64,000 nt of DNA from Solibacter sp039934035 (GCA_039934035.1 JBDTMZ010000168.1:1-64000); one strand, 5' to 3'; positions 27,173-36,730 are shown, numbered from the stretch's first letter. Notes: generated by a model from the letters alone, not told the origin. Translations and numbers: made by a program.

Positions 27173-28949
27173 ATGGCTTCACTCGCAACTGAAGCCCTAA
27201 ATCGCGTAGGGATTTTTCGGGCACGGGCGCCGGAGCATCGGACATCAAGTCCGTCCCGCGCGCCGTCTTCGGGAACGGAATCACTTCGCGGATCGAGGTC
27301 TCGCCCGCCAGAATCATTACAAAGCGATCCAGCCCGAGCGCGATCCCACCGTGCGGCGGAGCCCCGTATTCCAGCGCTTCCAACAAATAGCCGAAGCGCC
27401 GCTTTGCCTCATCCTGGCTGAAGCCGACCGCCTCGAACACCTTCGCCTGCACATCGCGCCGGTGAATACGAATCGAGCCCGAACCCAATTCCACCCCGTT
27501 CAGCACCAGGTCATAGGACTTGGCGCGGCAGCGGGCCGGGTCGCTGGTCAGCAGCTCCAGATCTTCGTCGTGCACCGAGGTGAAAGGATGATGCGCGGCA
27601 ACCCAGCGGTTGTCCTCGTCATTCCATTCGAACATCGGAAAATCCACTACCCACAGGAACTGGAAACTTTTCGGATCGAGCAGCTTGTGCCGGTCGTTGA
27701 ACTTGTTGGCGCAGTGCAGCCGCAGTTGCCCGCACGCCTGATAGACGGTCTCCTGCGGACGATGCCCCTGGGGCTCGCCAGCCCAGGTAGCCAGCACCAG
27801 CAGCCCGTCTTCCTTGGCGCCGCAGCGTTCGCGGACCTTCGCCATCTGTTCCGGAAAATCGCGTTCCAGGCGCTTGGCGTCGTCGTAAACGCGCAGCCCG
27901 CGCTCCTGCCCGAAGGCCTTGATCTCGTCGCGTTCCTTGCGGCTCGGCGCGCCGCACGCCGGAATATGAATGGCCACCAGCGGCAGGCCCCCATTCGCCA
28001 GATCGGGTAGCAAATCGTGTACCGGATACATCGGCGGAACTCGCAGGTCGGGCTTGTCGCTTCCGTAGTTCTCGATTGCCTGTGCGTACGTGATGCGCGT
28101 GAACGGGGCGGAGACCTGATAACCCGCCACTTCGCACACCCTCTGCACCATCGGCTCCACGACGCTGAAGATGGTCTCCTGTTGCGGATAGCTCATCTCC
28201 AGATCGATCTGGGTGAACTCCGGCTGACGGTCGGCCCGCAAATCTTCGTCGCGGAAACAGCGCACAATCTGGAAGTACTTCTCGAAGCCACTCACCATCA
28301 GCAATTGTTTGAAGATCTGCGGCGACTGGGGCAGGGCATAGAAGGTCCCCGGCTGCACCCGGCTCGGTACCAGGTAGTCGCGCGCGCCTTCCGGCGTGGA
28401 GCGCGTCATGAACGGCGTCTCGATTTCCAGGAAGCCGAGTTCCGTCAACTGCTGCCGCACGGCGAACGCGATCTTGGAACGCAGTACGATGTTGCGCTGC
28501 ATTTGCGGACGCCGCAGATCGACGTACCGGTATTTCAGGCGCGCGTCTTCCGACACCTCCACATGCTCTTCCATGGGGAACGGCGGTGTCTTGGATTCGT
28601 TGAGAATCCAGATCTTGTTGGCCAGTACTTCCACCTCGCCCGTGGGCATATTGGGATTGATGGTTTCCTTGCTGCGCAATTCCACCGTGCCCTGCACGGC
28701 GATCACGTACTCGGCGCGCACCTCTTCGGCCCGATTGTGAACCACCGGGTCCACATCCTCGTGGAAAATTGCCTGCGTGTGACCTGTGCGGTCGCGCATA
28801 TCGATGAAGATCACGGCGCCGTGATCGCGGCGCCGATGCGCCCATCCCATCAGCAGGACCGTTTTGCCCGCATCCGAGGCGCGCAAATCGCCGCACATGT
28901 GCGTGCGCTTCAGGTCGCCCAGAAAATCCAGTACCACAGAGGTTTCCAT
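27168..28949 (-). CDS. aspS: Aspartate-tRNA ligase
   Basis: A 593-residue class II synthetase of the bacterial type that charges tRNA-Asp. The OB-fold anticodon domain comes first (VLLMGWAHRRRDHGAVIFIDMRDR), then the class II motif 2 region (QIVRCFRDEDLRADRQPEFTQID), a GAD insertion and motif 3 (GIALGLDRFVMILAG). Whether it also charges tRNA-Asn cannot be decided here. It lies 17 bases after hisS, the common hisS-aspS arrangement. Confidence 0.96.
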   Translation of the reverse strand: METSVVLDFLGDLKRTHMCGDLRASDAGKTVLLMGWAHRRRDHGAVIFIDMRDRTGHTQAIFHEDVDPVVHNRAEEVRAEYVIAVQGTVELRSKETINPNMPTGEVEVLANKIWILNESKTPPFPMEEHVEVSEDARLKYRYVDLRRPQMQRNIVLRSKIAFAVRQQLTELGFLEIETPFMTRSTPEGARDYLVPSRVQPGTFYALPQSPQIFKQLLMVSGFEKYFQIVRCFRDEDLRADRQPEFTQIDLEMSYPQQETIFSVVEPMVQRVCEVAGYQVSAPFTRITYAQAIENYGSDKPDLRVPPMYPVHDLLPDLANGGLPLVAIHIPACGAPSRKERDEIKAFGQERGLRVYDDAKRLERDFPEQMAKVRERCGAKEDGLLVLATWAGEPQGHRPQETVYQACGQLRLHCANKFNDRHKLLDPKSFQFLWVVDFPMFEWNDEDNRWVAAHHPFTSVHDEDLELLTSDPARCRAKSYDLVLNGVELGSGSIRIHRRDVQAKVFEAVGFSQDEAKRRFGYLLEALEYGAPPHGGIALGLDRFVMILAGETSIREVIPFPKTARGTDLMSDAPAPVPEKSLRDLGLQLRVKPS

Positions 28950-28966
28950 ATCGATTGTTTTCAGTT

Positions 28967-30202
28967 CTAAGCCGCTAAGAGCTTGGCGGCGATTTCATCT
29001 TGCGTCAGATTAAGTTGCTCGCCCGTGGACATATTCTTCAGTGCGAAAAGTCCGGACGCCAGTTCGGTTTCGCCCACAATCAACGTATAGCGCGCCGCCA
29101 GCTTGTTGGCCAGTTCCATGGCGCGCTTGAGTTTGGCCTCCACCAGTTCGACGGAGTGCCCGGCGCGGCGGAAATCGCGCGCCATCAGGCTGGCGCGGCT
29201 TACCGCGGCCTCGCCTAGCGGAGCGATGAACAAATCCAAAGTTGCCGTGGGCTGGGCTTCTTCCACGCTCATCACCAGCCGGTCTTCGCCAATCGAAAAA
29301 CCGATGCCCGGTGAGTGAATCTTCGAGCCCAGCGATTCCGCCAACCCGTCGTAGCGGCCGCCGCCCAGTACCGAATTCTGCGCGCCGAGACCGCCGTGCA
29401 CCACTTCGAATGTGGTGCGCATGTAGTAGTCGAGTCCGCGCACCATGCGGTGATTGATTTCGTAATCGATTCCGCGCTCCGTGAGGAAGCGCTTCACCGC
29501 TTCGAAATGTTGGCTGCACGGATCGCAGAGGGAGTGGCTCAGTACCGGCAGCGTGGCGATGATCGGTTGATCGGCCTCCACTTTGCAGTCCAGCACGCGC
29601 AGCGGATTGGTCTGCGCGCGCCGCTGGCAATCCGGGCACATGGTGTGCGCCACGTCTTTTAACGCGCTGCGCAACAGTTCGATGTACTGCGGGCGGCAGT
29701 TGGCGTCGCCCACGGAGTTGATCAACAGCGTGAAGCCGGTCAGCCCGACGCCCTTCAGAATCTCCACCACCATTTCGATGACTTCCGCGTCCACCAGCGG
29801 CGTATCGCTGCCGATGGCCTCGGCGCCGATCTGGAAGAACTGCCGGTAGCGCCCTTTTTGCGGGCGTTCGCGCCGGAACATGGGTCCGATGTAGTAGAGT
29901 TTCTGCACGCCGGGACGCTGATCCAGGTGGTGTTCGATGTACGCGCGAATCACGCTCGCGGTATTCTCCGGACGCAGTGTCAGCGAGGTACCGTAATCGT
30001 CAAAGGTGTACATTTCCTTGGTGACGATGTCGGTCTCCGCGCCCACGCCGCGAGCGAAAAGTTGCGTCTCTTCCAGAATCGGTGTGCGGATTTCGTGGTA
30101 GTTGTACGCCTTGAAAATGGCACGCGCCACCGTTTCCACGCGGTTCCAAACGGCGGTGGCTGGAGGCAGTAAGTCTCTGGTTCCTTTGACGGCTTTAATC
30201 AA
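28967..30202 (-). CDS. hisS: Histidine-tRNA ligase
   Basis: A 411-residue class II synthetase. The N-terminal VKGTRDLLPP, motif 2 region GPMFRRERPQKGRYRQFFQ and histidine-specific motifs 1 (LDYYMRTTFEVV) and 2 (GGGRYDGL) are clear; a C-terminal anticodon-binding domain follows. The start is TTG at 30202, supported because the family's conserved KGTRD motif lies only five residues later. No Shine-Dalgarno sequence precedes it. First gene of a hisS-aspS operon. Confidence 0.96.
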   Translation of the reverse strand: MIKAVKGTRDLLPPATAVWNRVETVARAIFKAYNYHEIRTPILEETQLFARGVGAETDIVTKEMYTFDDYGTSLTLRPENTASVIRAYIEHHLDQRPGVQKLYYIGPMFRRERPQKGRYRQFFQIGAEAIGSDTPLVDAEVIEMVVEILKGVGLTGFTLLINSVGDANCRPQYIELLRSALKDVAHTMCPDCQRRAQTNPLRVLDCKVEADQPIIATLPVLSHSLCDPCSQHFEAVKRFLTERGIDYEINHRMVRGLDYYMRTTFEVVHGGLGAQNSVLGGGRYDGLAESLGSKIHSPGIGFSIGEDRLVMSVEEAQPTATLDLFIAPLGEAAVSRASLMARDFRRAGHSVELVEAKLKRAMELANKLAARYTLIVGETELASGLFALKNMSTGEQLNLTQDEIAAKLLAA

Positions 30203-30234
30203 GGTATTAGGGGTATCTGTTTATGCTAGCATGC

Positions 30235-30254
30235 GGGGCGAGCGAACTCGCCCC
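30235..30254. repeat. Perfect hairpin upstream of hisS
   Basis: GGGGCGAG/CTCGCCCC (30235-30242, 30247-30254) with loop CGAA lies between hisS and mdh, next to the palindrome ATGCTAGCAT (30223-30232). It could end the mdh transcript, but no T-run follows on either strand. Confidence 0.45.
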
Positions 30255-30353
30255 AACTGCTGGCAGGCTAGAACTGACGTGCGCCGCTCTGTTGATTCAA
30301 CGATTTCAGAGCCGCGACCGTGAGCGAGCGATTGCTACCTCGTGCTGCTGGTG

Positions 30354-31286
30354 CTACCACTTACTGGACAAAACGTCGATCAGTTCTTTGACGGCGGCGG
30401 CGCTCTTATGGAGCTTGGCCGATTCGTCCTGCGTGAGTTTGATCTCGTAGATCTTCTCGATGCCGCGCGCGCCCAGTTTCACGGGGACGCCGACATAGAG
30501 TCCGTTGATGCCGTATTCGCCTTCGAGGTACGCGGCGCAGGGCAGCACCTTCTTCTTGTCCTTCAGAATGCTCTCCGCCATTTCGACGGCCGCGGCCGAA
30601 GGTGCGTAGTATGCCGATCCGGTCTTCAGGTACTTCACGATTTCCGCGCCGCCGTTGGCCGTGCGGTCCACAATCCGGGCGAGAGTCGCTTCGTCCATCA
30701 GTTCGGAAAGCGGGATGCCGGCTACGTTGCTGAGACGGGTGAGCGGCAGCATGGTGTCGCCGTGTCCGCCCATCACGACTGCCGTCACGTTTTCCACCGA
30801 AACGTTCAGTTCCTGCGCGATGAAGGTGCGGAAGCGGGCGCTGTCCAGCACGCCGGCCATGCCGATGACCCGGTTCTTGCTGAACTTGGAAACCTGGTAC
30901 GCCGCCTGCGCCATGGCGTCCAGAGGGTTGGTCACCACGATGATGATGCAGTTCGGGGAGTACTTCGCAACCTGCTCGGTCGCGGTCTTGATCACCTCGA
31001 AATTCGCCATCAGCAAGTCGTCGCGGCTCATGCCGGGCTTGCGCGGGAATCCGGCCGTAATGATGGCAATATCGGAATTCGCCGTCGGTTCGTAATCGTT
31101 CGCGCCGGTGATGTTGACGTCATAGCCTTGTACCGGGCCGGACTGGAGCAGATCGAGCCCCTTGCCTTGAGGGACGCCTTCCACTACGTCCACGAGGACG
31201 ACATCGGCGAGTTCCTTATCGGCAATGCGTACCGCGCAGTTCGCGCCGACATTGCCGGCGCCCACAACCGTGACTTTCTTTCGCAA
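30354..31286 (-). CDS. mdh: Malate dehydrogenase
   Basis: A 310-residue LDH-like malate dehydrogenase converting malate and NAD to oxaloacetate. The NAD loop VGAGNVGANCA, the substrate loop GFPRKPGMSRDDLL with the malate-selective Arg, and the catalytic His in VMGGHGDTMLP are visible. The start is TTG at 31286, six bases after AAGGAG; length and family N-terminus agree. The frame continues upstream but there it is antisense-frame noise inside pepE. Preceded by its own promoter with a TATAAT box. Confidence 0.95.
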   Translation of the reverse strand: MRKKVTVVGAGNVGANCAVRIADKELADVVLVDVVEGVPQGKGLDLLQSGPVQGYDVNITGANDYEPTANSDIAIITAGFPRKPGMSRDDLLMANFEVIKTATEQVAKYSPNCIIIVVTNPLDAMAQAAYQVSKFSKNRVIGMAGVLDSARFRTFIAQELNVSVENVTAVVMGGHGDTMLPLTRLSNVAGIPLSELMDEATLARIVDRTANGGAEIVKYLKTGSAYYAPSAAAVEMAESILKDKKKVLPCAAYLEGEYGINGLYVGVPVKLGARGIEKIYEIKLTQDESAKLHKSAAAVKELIDVLSSKW

Positions 31287-31302
31287 AACAGACTCCTTTT
31301 TT

Positions 31303-31325
31303 CTTGGGGATACCCCCAGATTATA
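31303..31325 (-). promoter_or_regulatory. mdh promoter with GGGGGTATCCCC element
   Basis: On the minus strand TATAAT (31325-31320) is followed two bases later by GGGGGTATCCCC (31317-31306), which covers the expected transcription start. No good minus-35 box is visible. A very similar arrangement (TATTCT, two bases, GGGGGTA) lies before the CHAT gene at 62698-62703. Confidence 0.55.
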
Positions 31326-31384
31326 ACTTGTGGCATCCGGCCGCCGTGGAGTCTGCTTTTGCGGCAGCGGGTCCGCCCCCCGAA

Positions 31385-32086
31385 CTATCGTCGTGAAGCA
31401 GGCGGAGGAAATTCGCGCGTGCCTTCGCGCCATTCTTCCGGCGCGGCGCCCTTGACGAACAGCTTCGCTCCCGTCGTGCCCCCGAGCGTCGCGCGATCGC
31501 CATCGACGCGCAGCCACGAGCCTTCGCGCAGGCCGATCACCCGCGTGTCGTTCTCCTCGTGAAATTCCGCAAGGCGCTTCTCGCGGGTCTCGCCCATGTG
31601 GGTCGAAGCGGGATCCGCATCGATGTAGTGCGGATTGATCTGGAAATGCACCAGCCCCAGGGCGTCGAAGGAGCGGGGAAAGACGATCGGCATATCGTTG
31701 GTGGTCTTGATGGTGGGGCAGGCCAGGTTCGATCCCGCGCTCGCGCCCATGTAGAGCATGCCGCCGGCGACGCGCTGGCGGATGGGCTCGATGAGCTCGT
31801 ACTCCTGCATTTGGCAAAGCAGGCGGAAGGTGTTCCCGCCGCCTACAAAAATCGCCTCCGCGGTCTGCAGGTCGGGCCGTCCGTCCGCCCCCACGCTCTC
31901 CACCTCGACGCCGAATTTCGCAAACCCGTCGCGGGCCTTGCGCGTGTAAGCGTCCCAATCTTTTAGCGCATAAGGCAGAAAGGTGACTTTGCGGATGGAG
32001 CCGAGGAAATCGAGCAGGGAGGCGGCGCAATGCTCGAGATAGCCGTGGCCATGGGCAACAGAACTGCTGATCAACATCAGTCGCAT
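31385..32086 (-). CDS. pepE: Dipeptidase E (S51 family)
   Basis: A 233-residue class I glutamine amidotransferase-like serine peptidase. The nucleophile is S116 in GASAGSN; the GGGNTFRLL motif and NPHYIDADP segment are typical of alpha-aspartyl dipeptidase. It releases N-terminal aspartate from Asp-X dipeptides in the cytoplasm. It lies about 100 bases upstream of mdh on the same strand, but mdh has its own promoter. Confidence 0.9.
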   Translation of the reverse strand: MRLMLISSSVAHGHGYLEHCAASLLDFLGSIRKVTFLPYALKDWDAYTRKARDGFAKFGVEVESVGADGRPDLQTAEAIFVGGGNTFRLLCQMQEYELIEPIRQRVAGGMLYMGASAGSNLACPTIKTTNDMPIVFPRSFDALGLVHFQINPHYIDADPASTHMGETREKRLAEFHEENDTRVIGLREGSWLRVDGDRATLGGTTGAKLFVKGAAPEEWREGTREFPPPASRR

Positions 32087-32187
32087 TACGCCCGATCTTA
32101 GCAGCCGAACTTAGCAACCTGGGGGCTGCGCCGTTTCACGGGACACAGTCCCCCGGCCCCGTCGCGCTGTTTCCCGTGAACCAGCGT

Positions 32188-32559
32188 TCAGTTAACCCAC
32201 TCGCCTGTCTCCACGACGGGCAGACAGGGCGGCTGAATCGCCGGGCGCGACTTCTTGAATCGGGTGAGCATTTTCAAGGTTCGCGTGTAATTGCGGGCGG
32301 CGTTGGACAGCCGCCTTGCGGCCAGATCGAGCATCGCGTTGAGGCCGGGAGTTTCCGGGTCGTACGGGCACAGGGTCCGGAAGAGCACCATCCGGCGGCT
32401 GGTCCACACGTCGTAGGCGAGCGATTCGACGAGGCATCGTTCGTCGATGTCGGCCGGGGCGTGCTTCTTCTGGAGGTCCTGCAGGATGGCGTCGTATTCG
32501 GTGCGATCGACACCCGCGATCTGGTCGAGTATTTCCTGGGACGGTTTCGGAGTCCTCAT
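32188..32559 (-). CDS. Hypothetical protein, 123 residues
   Basis: A mostly helical soluble protein with a basic C-terminal half (RNYTRTLKMLTRFKKSRPA). I do not recognise the family. It has no signal peptide or membrane segment, a normal codon pattern for this genome and no evident operon partner; the pepE gene is about 100 bases downstream. Confidence 0.5.
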   Translation of the reverse strand: MRTPKPSQEILDQIAGVDRTEYDAILQDLQKKHAPADIDERCLVESLAYDVWTSRRMVLFRTLCPYDPETPGLNAMLDLAARRLSNAARNYTRTLKMLTRFKKSRPAIQPPCLPVVETGEWVN

Positions 32560-32817
32560 GCCTGTACGATATTCCGCGTGCGCCGGGATTCTACCCCGAA
32601 CTCCCGCTAACCGATTGAAAGCACACAGAAGAAAAATTCGAGTTCGACGAAATGGTTAAAGGTTTCTTCCATTTCGCGGCGGAAAAAGTTGGAGGCGGCG
32701 AGGCGGAGGCTGGAGCCCTCGAAATTGATGAAGCCGCGCGTGGAAGCTCCGGCTCCGCGAAACGTGCTGGCCGCCAGCGCTCTCGCGACGGTCTCCGCCA
32801 AACGCCGTAAATCGCTA

Positions 32818-32847
32818 TTGACTTTGCAGCAAAAAGTACTTTATTAT
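32818..32847 (+). promoter_or_regulatory. Sigma-70 promoter of the radical SAM gene (leaderless)
   Basis: TTGACT (32818-32823) and TATTAT (32842-32847) are 18 bases apart, each one mismatch from consensus. The ATG at 32857 is ten bases after the minus-10 box, so the message should begin within a few bases of the start codon. The rest of the 297-base gap from 32560 shows no convincing gene. Confidence 0.7.
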
Positions 32848-32856
32848 CGATTCACG

Positions 32857-34347
32857 ATGTTCGTAAAGTTCATCCTCCCCGCGCTGACCGAAGCCACCAG
32901 CCCAGTCTTCCGGCCGATCAAATATTCCCTTTTCCCCCCGCTGGGGTTGGCCACGCTCGCCGCCTACCTCGACGAAAGCGATCGCGCCGAGATCGTCGAC
33001 GAGCACGTGCAAAAGCTACGCACAGACGATTCGCCCGACCTGGTGGTCATCCAGGTCTACATCACCAGCGCGCGGCGGTCGTACGAGATTGCCGATTCCT
33101 ACCGGCGGCGCGGCATCTTCGTCGCGCTCGGCGGCTTGCACGTCACCTCGCTGCCCGAAGAGGCTGCGGCTCACGCGGACGTGATCTTCACAGGGCCGGG
33201 AGAGGACACGTGGCCGCGTTTCCTGCGCGATTTCGCTGCCCGCAAACCCGCGCGGCGTTACGATTCCACGGTGCGAACGCTGGAAGGACTGCCTCCGCTC
33301 CGGCGCGATTTAATCCAGCGGCGCCTCTACCTCGTGCCCAATTCGATCGTAGTGACGCGCGGGTGCCCTCACGTCTGCGACTTCTGCTACAAGGAGGCCT
33401 TCTTTGCCGGAGGCCGCGGATTCTACACCCAAAAGGTGGACGACGCGCTGGCCGAGATCGAGCGCCTGCCCGGCCGCCATCTGTATTTCCTGGACGACCA
33501 CCTTTTCGGAGATCGCCGCTTCGCCGCCGCGTTGTTCGAGGGAATGAAGGGCATGGGGCGCGTCTGGCAGGGCGCCGGCACCGTGAATTCCCTGCTCGAA
33601 ACCCGCACCGAACCCAAGCTTCTGGAAAAAGCCGTAGCAAGTGGACTGCGCAGTCTGTTCGTGGGGTTTGAGAGCACCCATCCGGAAGCCCTGCGCTCGC
33701 AGCGCAAATTTCAAAACATCAATCGCGATTATTCCGCGGCCATCGAGCGCCTTCACGGGCTCGGCGTGATGATTAACGGGAGCTTCGTCTTCGGCATGGA
33801 CCAGGACGGTCCCGACGTCTTCGACCGCACCGTCGAATGGGCGATCGCGCAAGGCATCGAGACCGCCACCTTCCACATTCTCACGCCCTATCCCGGCACG
33901 CCGCTCTATGCGCGGATGCGCGAGCAGGGACGGCTGCTGCACAGCGATTGGGACCTGTACGATACGCGCCACACGGTGTTCCGCCCGGCCCGCATGTCGC
34001 CGCGGCAACTGGAGGAAGGCTACTGGCGTGCCTATCGAGAGTTTTACCGCTGGGGCGCCATCGTCCGCGGCGCATGGCACAAACCGGAATGGAGCGCCAG
34101 CGCCCGCCACTTTGCGTACGCCGCCGGCTGGAAGAAGTTCGAGGGCCTGTGGAACTTCGTGCTGCGCGCCCGCCGCGTCGCTTATATGCGCCCGGTGCTG
34201 GAACGCGTGCTGTTGGGGTTGAAGCCGCGGCGGCAAGAGCGGGACGTGCTGCCTACTGCGCCGCCGCCCGAGCCGCTGCTGCAAATCGGCGCGGCGGAAA
34301 ATTCGGCGCCCGATTTGGCCCACGCGGGCGCGGGCACAGCGAGGTAA
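32857..34347 (+). CDS. B12-binding-domain-type radical SAM protein
   Basis: A 496-residue radical SAM enzyme. The first 130 residues form a degenerate cobalamin-binding-like domain without the DxHxxG base-off motif; the cluster motif CPHVCDFC gives C170, C174 and C177. The N-terminus YSLFPPLGLATLAAYL is typical of this large family (hopanoid, lipid and antibiotic methylases). Substrate unknown. A longer upstream frame exists but the promoter position supports this start. It is followed two bases later by a small exported protein gene. Confidence 0.87.
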   Translation: MFVKFILPALTEATSPVFRPIKYSLFPPLGLATLAAYLDESDRAEIVDEHVQKLRTDDSPDLVVIQVYITSARRSYEIADSYRRRGIFVALGGLHVTSLPEEAAAHADVIFTGPGEDTWPRFLRDFAARKPARRYDSTVRTLEGLPPLRRDLIQRRLYLVPNSIVVTRGCPHVCDFCYKEAFFAGGRGFYTQKVDDALAEIERLPGRHLYFLDDHLFGDRRFAAALFEGMKGMGRVWQGAGTVNSLLETRTEPKLLEKAVASGLRSLFVGFESTHPEALRSQRKFQNINRDYSAAIERLHGLGVMINGSFVFGMDQDGPDVFDRTVEWAIAQGIETATFHILTPYPGTPLYARMREQGRLLHSDWDLYDTRHTVFRPARMSPRQLEEGYWRAYREFYRWGAIVRGAWHKPEWSASARHFAYAAGWKKFEGLWNFVLRARRVAYMRPVLERVLLGLKPRRQERDVLPTAPPPEPLLQIGAAENSAPDLAHAGAGTAR

Positions 34348-34349
34348 TC

Positions 34350-34703
34350 ATGCGCAATCTCATCCTGTGCCTGGCACTGATTTTGTTCTCGTACAGCGGA
34401 ATCATCACGTGGGATGTGGCGCTCGTGCCTCCCGCAAGCAGGGATCAGATCAGGGTCGTCGTCACAGGCCGCCTGGCTGACTTCGCCCTGCGCGCGGACG
34501 TGGCGTACGACTTCGGCTCCCGTCACACAGCAGGAATGGACTCAACCGGCCTGACGAATTCCGCGAGCACTGCCCCCGGTACCCTCACTCCGCAGGGCCA
34601 GTTGGTTTACCAAAGCGAGAGCGGCGCATTTCATCTCACAATCGAACTCATCCAATCGCGCGGTCAGATCGCGCTGCGAGTTCCTACGCCACCGCGCGCT
34701 TGA
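34350..34703 (+). CDS. Small hypothetical exported protein
   Basis: A 117-residue protein with an N-terminal hydrophobic segment (NLILCLALILFSYSGI), probably a signal peptide. GCGAGG before the ATG could serve as ribosome binding site, two bases after the radical SAM stop, so it may be co-transcribed. The remainder is Ser/Thr-rich with no recognised motif. It overlaps the convergent tsaC gene by 20 bases, which lowers confidence. Confidence 0.45.
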   Translation: MRNLILCLALILFSYSGIITWDVALVPPASRDQIRVVVTGRLADFALRADVAYDFGSRHTAGMDSTGLTNSASTAPGTLTPQGQLVYQSESGAFHLTIELIQSRGQIALRVPTPPRA

Positions 34704-35562
34704 GGCGATCGAGTACGCCCGCCCACTCCGGCGTATCGGGCGGCGCTTCGATCGCGATCCAGTCCAGGGCCTCGCTGTCCAAACGATGCAGCGTGTCGTA
34801 AAGTGTCGCTGCGAAGGCAGCAGGATCGGCAGGCATCTCCTTACCTAGGCGTAGCACCACACCCTTGCCGGGGCGCTCCACCGTGTCCAGATACAGCGGG
34901 GTGGACGGGCGGTAGTGACGCGCATGCATGCCCGGCGCCGCGTGCCCGCCTTCAGACGGGGTGGAGCCCTGCCCGATCGGTCCAATCAGCGCCTCCAACT
35001 CCGTCACCGGGATGATGCCGGGACGCAGCAGCAGCGGTGTATCGACCAGCGACAGCACAGTCGATTCGATGCCGACCCGCGCCGGCCCGCCATCGAGCGT
35101 GTAATCGGCCAGTTCCCGCGGGATGTGCGAGGCGGCCGTGGGGGAAAGTTCGGTAAAGCGATTGGCGCTCGGCGCGGCGATAGGGACTCCGGCCGCGCGA
35201 ATCAATTCCAACGCCATGGGATGCGCCGGCATACGCAGGCCGACGGTTGGCAGTCCCGCGGTCACCATGTCCGGAATCTCCGGCCGCTTGGCCACAACCA
35301 GGGTCAAAGGGCCCGGCCAGTAGCGCGTGGCCAGGAGTTCCGCCGTGTCCGGCCAGCGCATTGCCAAGCCGCGCGCCATCTCGATCGACGCGACGTGCAC
35401 GATCAGCGGACTGGTGCGCGGCCGCCCCTTGGCCGCGAAGATGCGCGCTACCGCGCCGGCATCCAGCGCGTTGGCGCCGAGGCCGTATACCGTCTCCGTG
35501 GGGAACGCGACCAGGCGCCCGGCGCGAATCAATCCGGCGGCGCGTTCCATTTCGGAGGTCAC
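34684..35562 (-). CDS. tsaC: L-threonylcarbamoyladenylate synthase, Sua5 type
   Basis: A 292-residue YrdC/Sua5 enzyme that makes threonylcarbamoyl-AMP for the t6A modification of tRNAs reading ANN codons. The YrdC core shows AFPTETVYGLGANA, KGRPRTSPLIVHV, VGLRMPAHPMALEL and APSANRFTELSPT, and a C-terminal Sua5 domain follows a HARHYRPSTPL linker. The GTG at 35562 overlaps the prfB stop (GTGA); an ATG at 35550 is an alternative start. Coupled with prfB, both serving translation. Confidence 0.93.
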   Translation of the reverse strand: MTSEMERAAGLIRAGRLVAFPTETVYGLGANALDAGAVARIFAAKGRPRTSPLIVHVASIEMARGLAMRWPDTAELLATRYWPGPLTLVVAKRPEIPDMVTAGLPTVGLRMPAHPMALELIRAAGVPIAAPSANRFTELSPTAASHIPRELADYTLDGGPARVGIESTVLSLVDTPLLLRPGIIPVTELEALIGPIGQGSTPSEGGHAAPGMHARHYRPSTPLYLDTVERPGKGVVLRLGKEMPADPAAFAATLYDTLHRLDSEALDWIAIEAPPDTPEWAGVLDRLKRAVA

Positions 35563-36693
35563 TCCGGCGACTCGTCCTTATCGTCGCCCGCGATCTTGCC
35601 GGTCTTGCGCCAGACCAGGAAGGCGTGAATCAGCCCTTCGAGATCGCCGTCCAGCACGCGGTCCGGATCGCCGATCGACAGCCTGCTGCGCAGATCTTTC
35701 ACCAGGCGATACGGCGCGAGCACGTAATTGCGAATTTGACTGCCGAAGTTGATCTGCAGCTTGGTATCTTCGGACTCGCGCGTCTCCACCCGCTTCTTTT
35801 CGAGTTCGAACTCATACAGCCGCGCGCGCAGCTGCTTCATCGCGGTGGCGCGATTCTTGTGCTGCGAACGCTCGTTCTGGCACTGCACCACGATGCCCGA
35901 GGGGAAGTGCGTCATGCGCACCGCCGAATCGGTCATGTTGACGTGCTGGCCGCCGGCGCCCGATGCGCGGAAAGTATCGATGCGCAGGTCCTTTTCCTGA
36001 ATGTCGATCTTGATTTCGTCGTCGAGTTGCGGAAAAACGAAAACGCTGGCGAACGAGGTGTGGCGGCGCGCATTGGCATCGAAGGGCGAAATCCGTACCA
36101 GGCGGTGCACGCCGATTTCGGACTGCAGCAAGCCGTACGCATTCTCGCCATTGACTTCGAAGGTGGCGCTCTTGATGCCGGCGCCTTCGCCTTCCAGCCG
36201 GTCCGTCATCACGGTGGGGAAGCCCTGACGCTCTGCCCATCGCAGGTACATGCGGAGCAGCATTTCCGCCCAATCCTGGCTCTCGGTGCCGCCCGCGCCC
36301 GGGTGAATGGTGATGATGGCCGAGGCCGCGTCGTTCTGGCCGCCCAGCAGCATGGCGGTCTCCAGGCGTTCCAGAAATTCGGAATATGGTTTCAGGTCGC
36401 GCTCGATGTCGGCGATCATGTCTTCGCCTTCGCGCGACAGTTCGAACATCGTGTCCAGATCGTCGGTCAGGCTGCGGATGCGTTCGTCATTGGACAACGC
36501 TTCCTCCAGACGCTTGCGCGCCTGCATGATCTTCTGACTCTTTTCGGGCTGATTCCAGAAGTCGGGCGCGGCGATCTGTTCCGCAGTTTCGGCTAGCTTC
36601 TTTCTCTGTGAGGGGGCGTCAAAGATACCTCCGCACGGCCAAAGCCTGGTCGCGCAAAGGTTGATATTGACGTTGCAGTTCGTCGAGGGTCAT
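35559..36693 (-). CDS. prfB: Peptide chain release factor 2, programmed +1 frameshift
   Basis: RF2 recognises UGA and UAA and releases the finished protein. The full product of 377 residues is read from ATG 36693 for 24 codons, then shifts +1 past base 36621 and runs to 35559. Domain marks are the SPF recognition tripeptide (RISPFDANA) and the catalytic GGQ (RASGAGGQHVNMT). The second frame starts DAPSQRKKL and then APDFWNQPEKSQKIM, as in other RF2 proteins. It overlaps tsaC by 4 bases. Confidence 0.97.
36618..36633 (-). promoter_or_regulatory. RF2 autoregulatory frameshift site
   Basis: The minus-strand sequence CGGAGGTATCTTTGAC contains an internal Shine-Dalgarno AGG three bases before CTT TGA C, with TGA as codon 25 (36621-36619). 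It matches the classical E. coli site except for CGGAGG in place of AGGGGG. Low RF2 lets ribosomes slip +1 and complete the factor. Confidence 0.95.
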
Positions 36694-36730
36694 GGGGTGT
36701 CAGGTTCCAGTTTAACATTTCGAAGTTTTC

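Noticed and set aside
30354..32117. A 587-residue frame with malate dehydrogenase at its end
   Set aside because: The N-terminal half is an off-frame reading of pepE; the TTG with a good ribosome binding site at 31286 gives a normal malate dehydrogenase.
32607..32801. A 64-residue minus-strand frame before the radical SAM gene
   Set aside because: No ribosome binding site, no family pattern, and it runs through the gap that holds the radical SAM promoter region.
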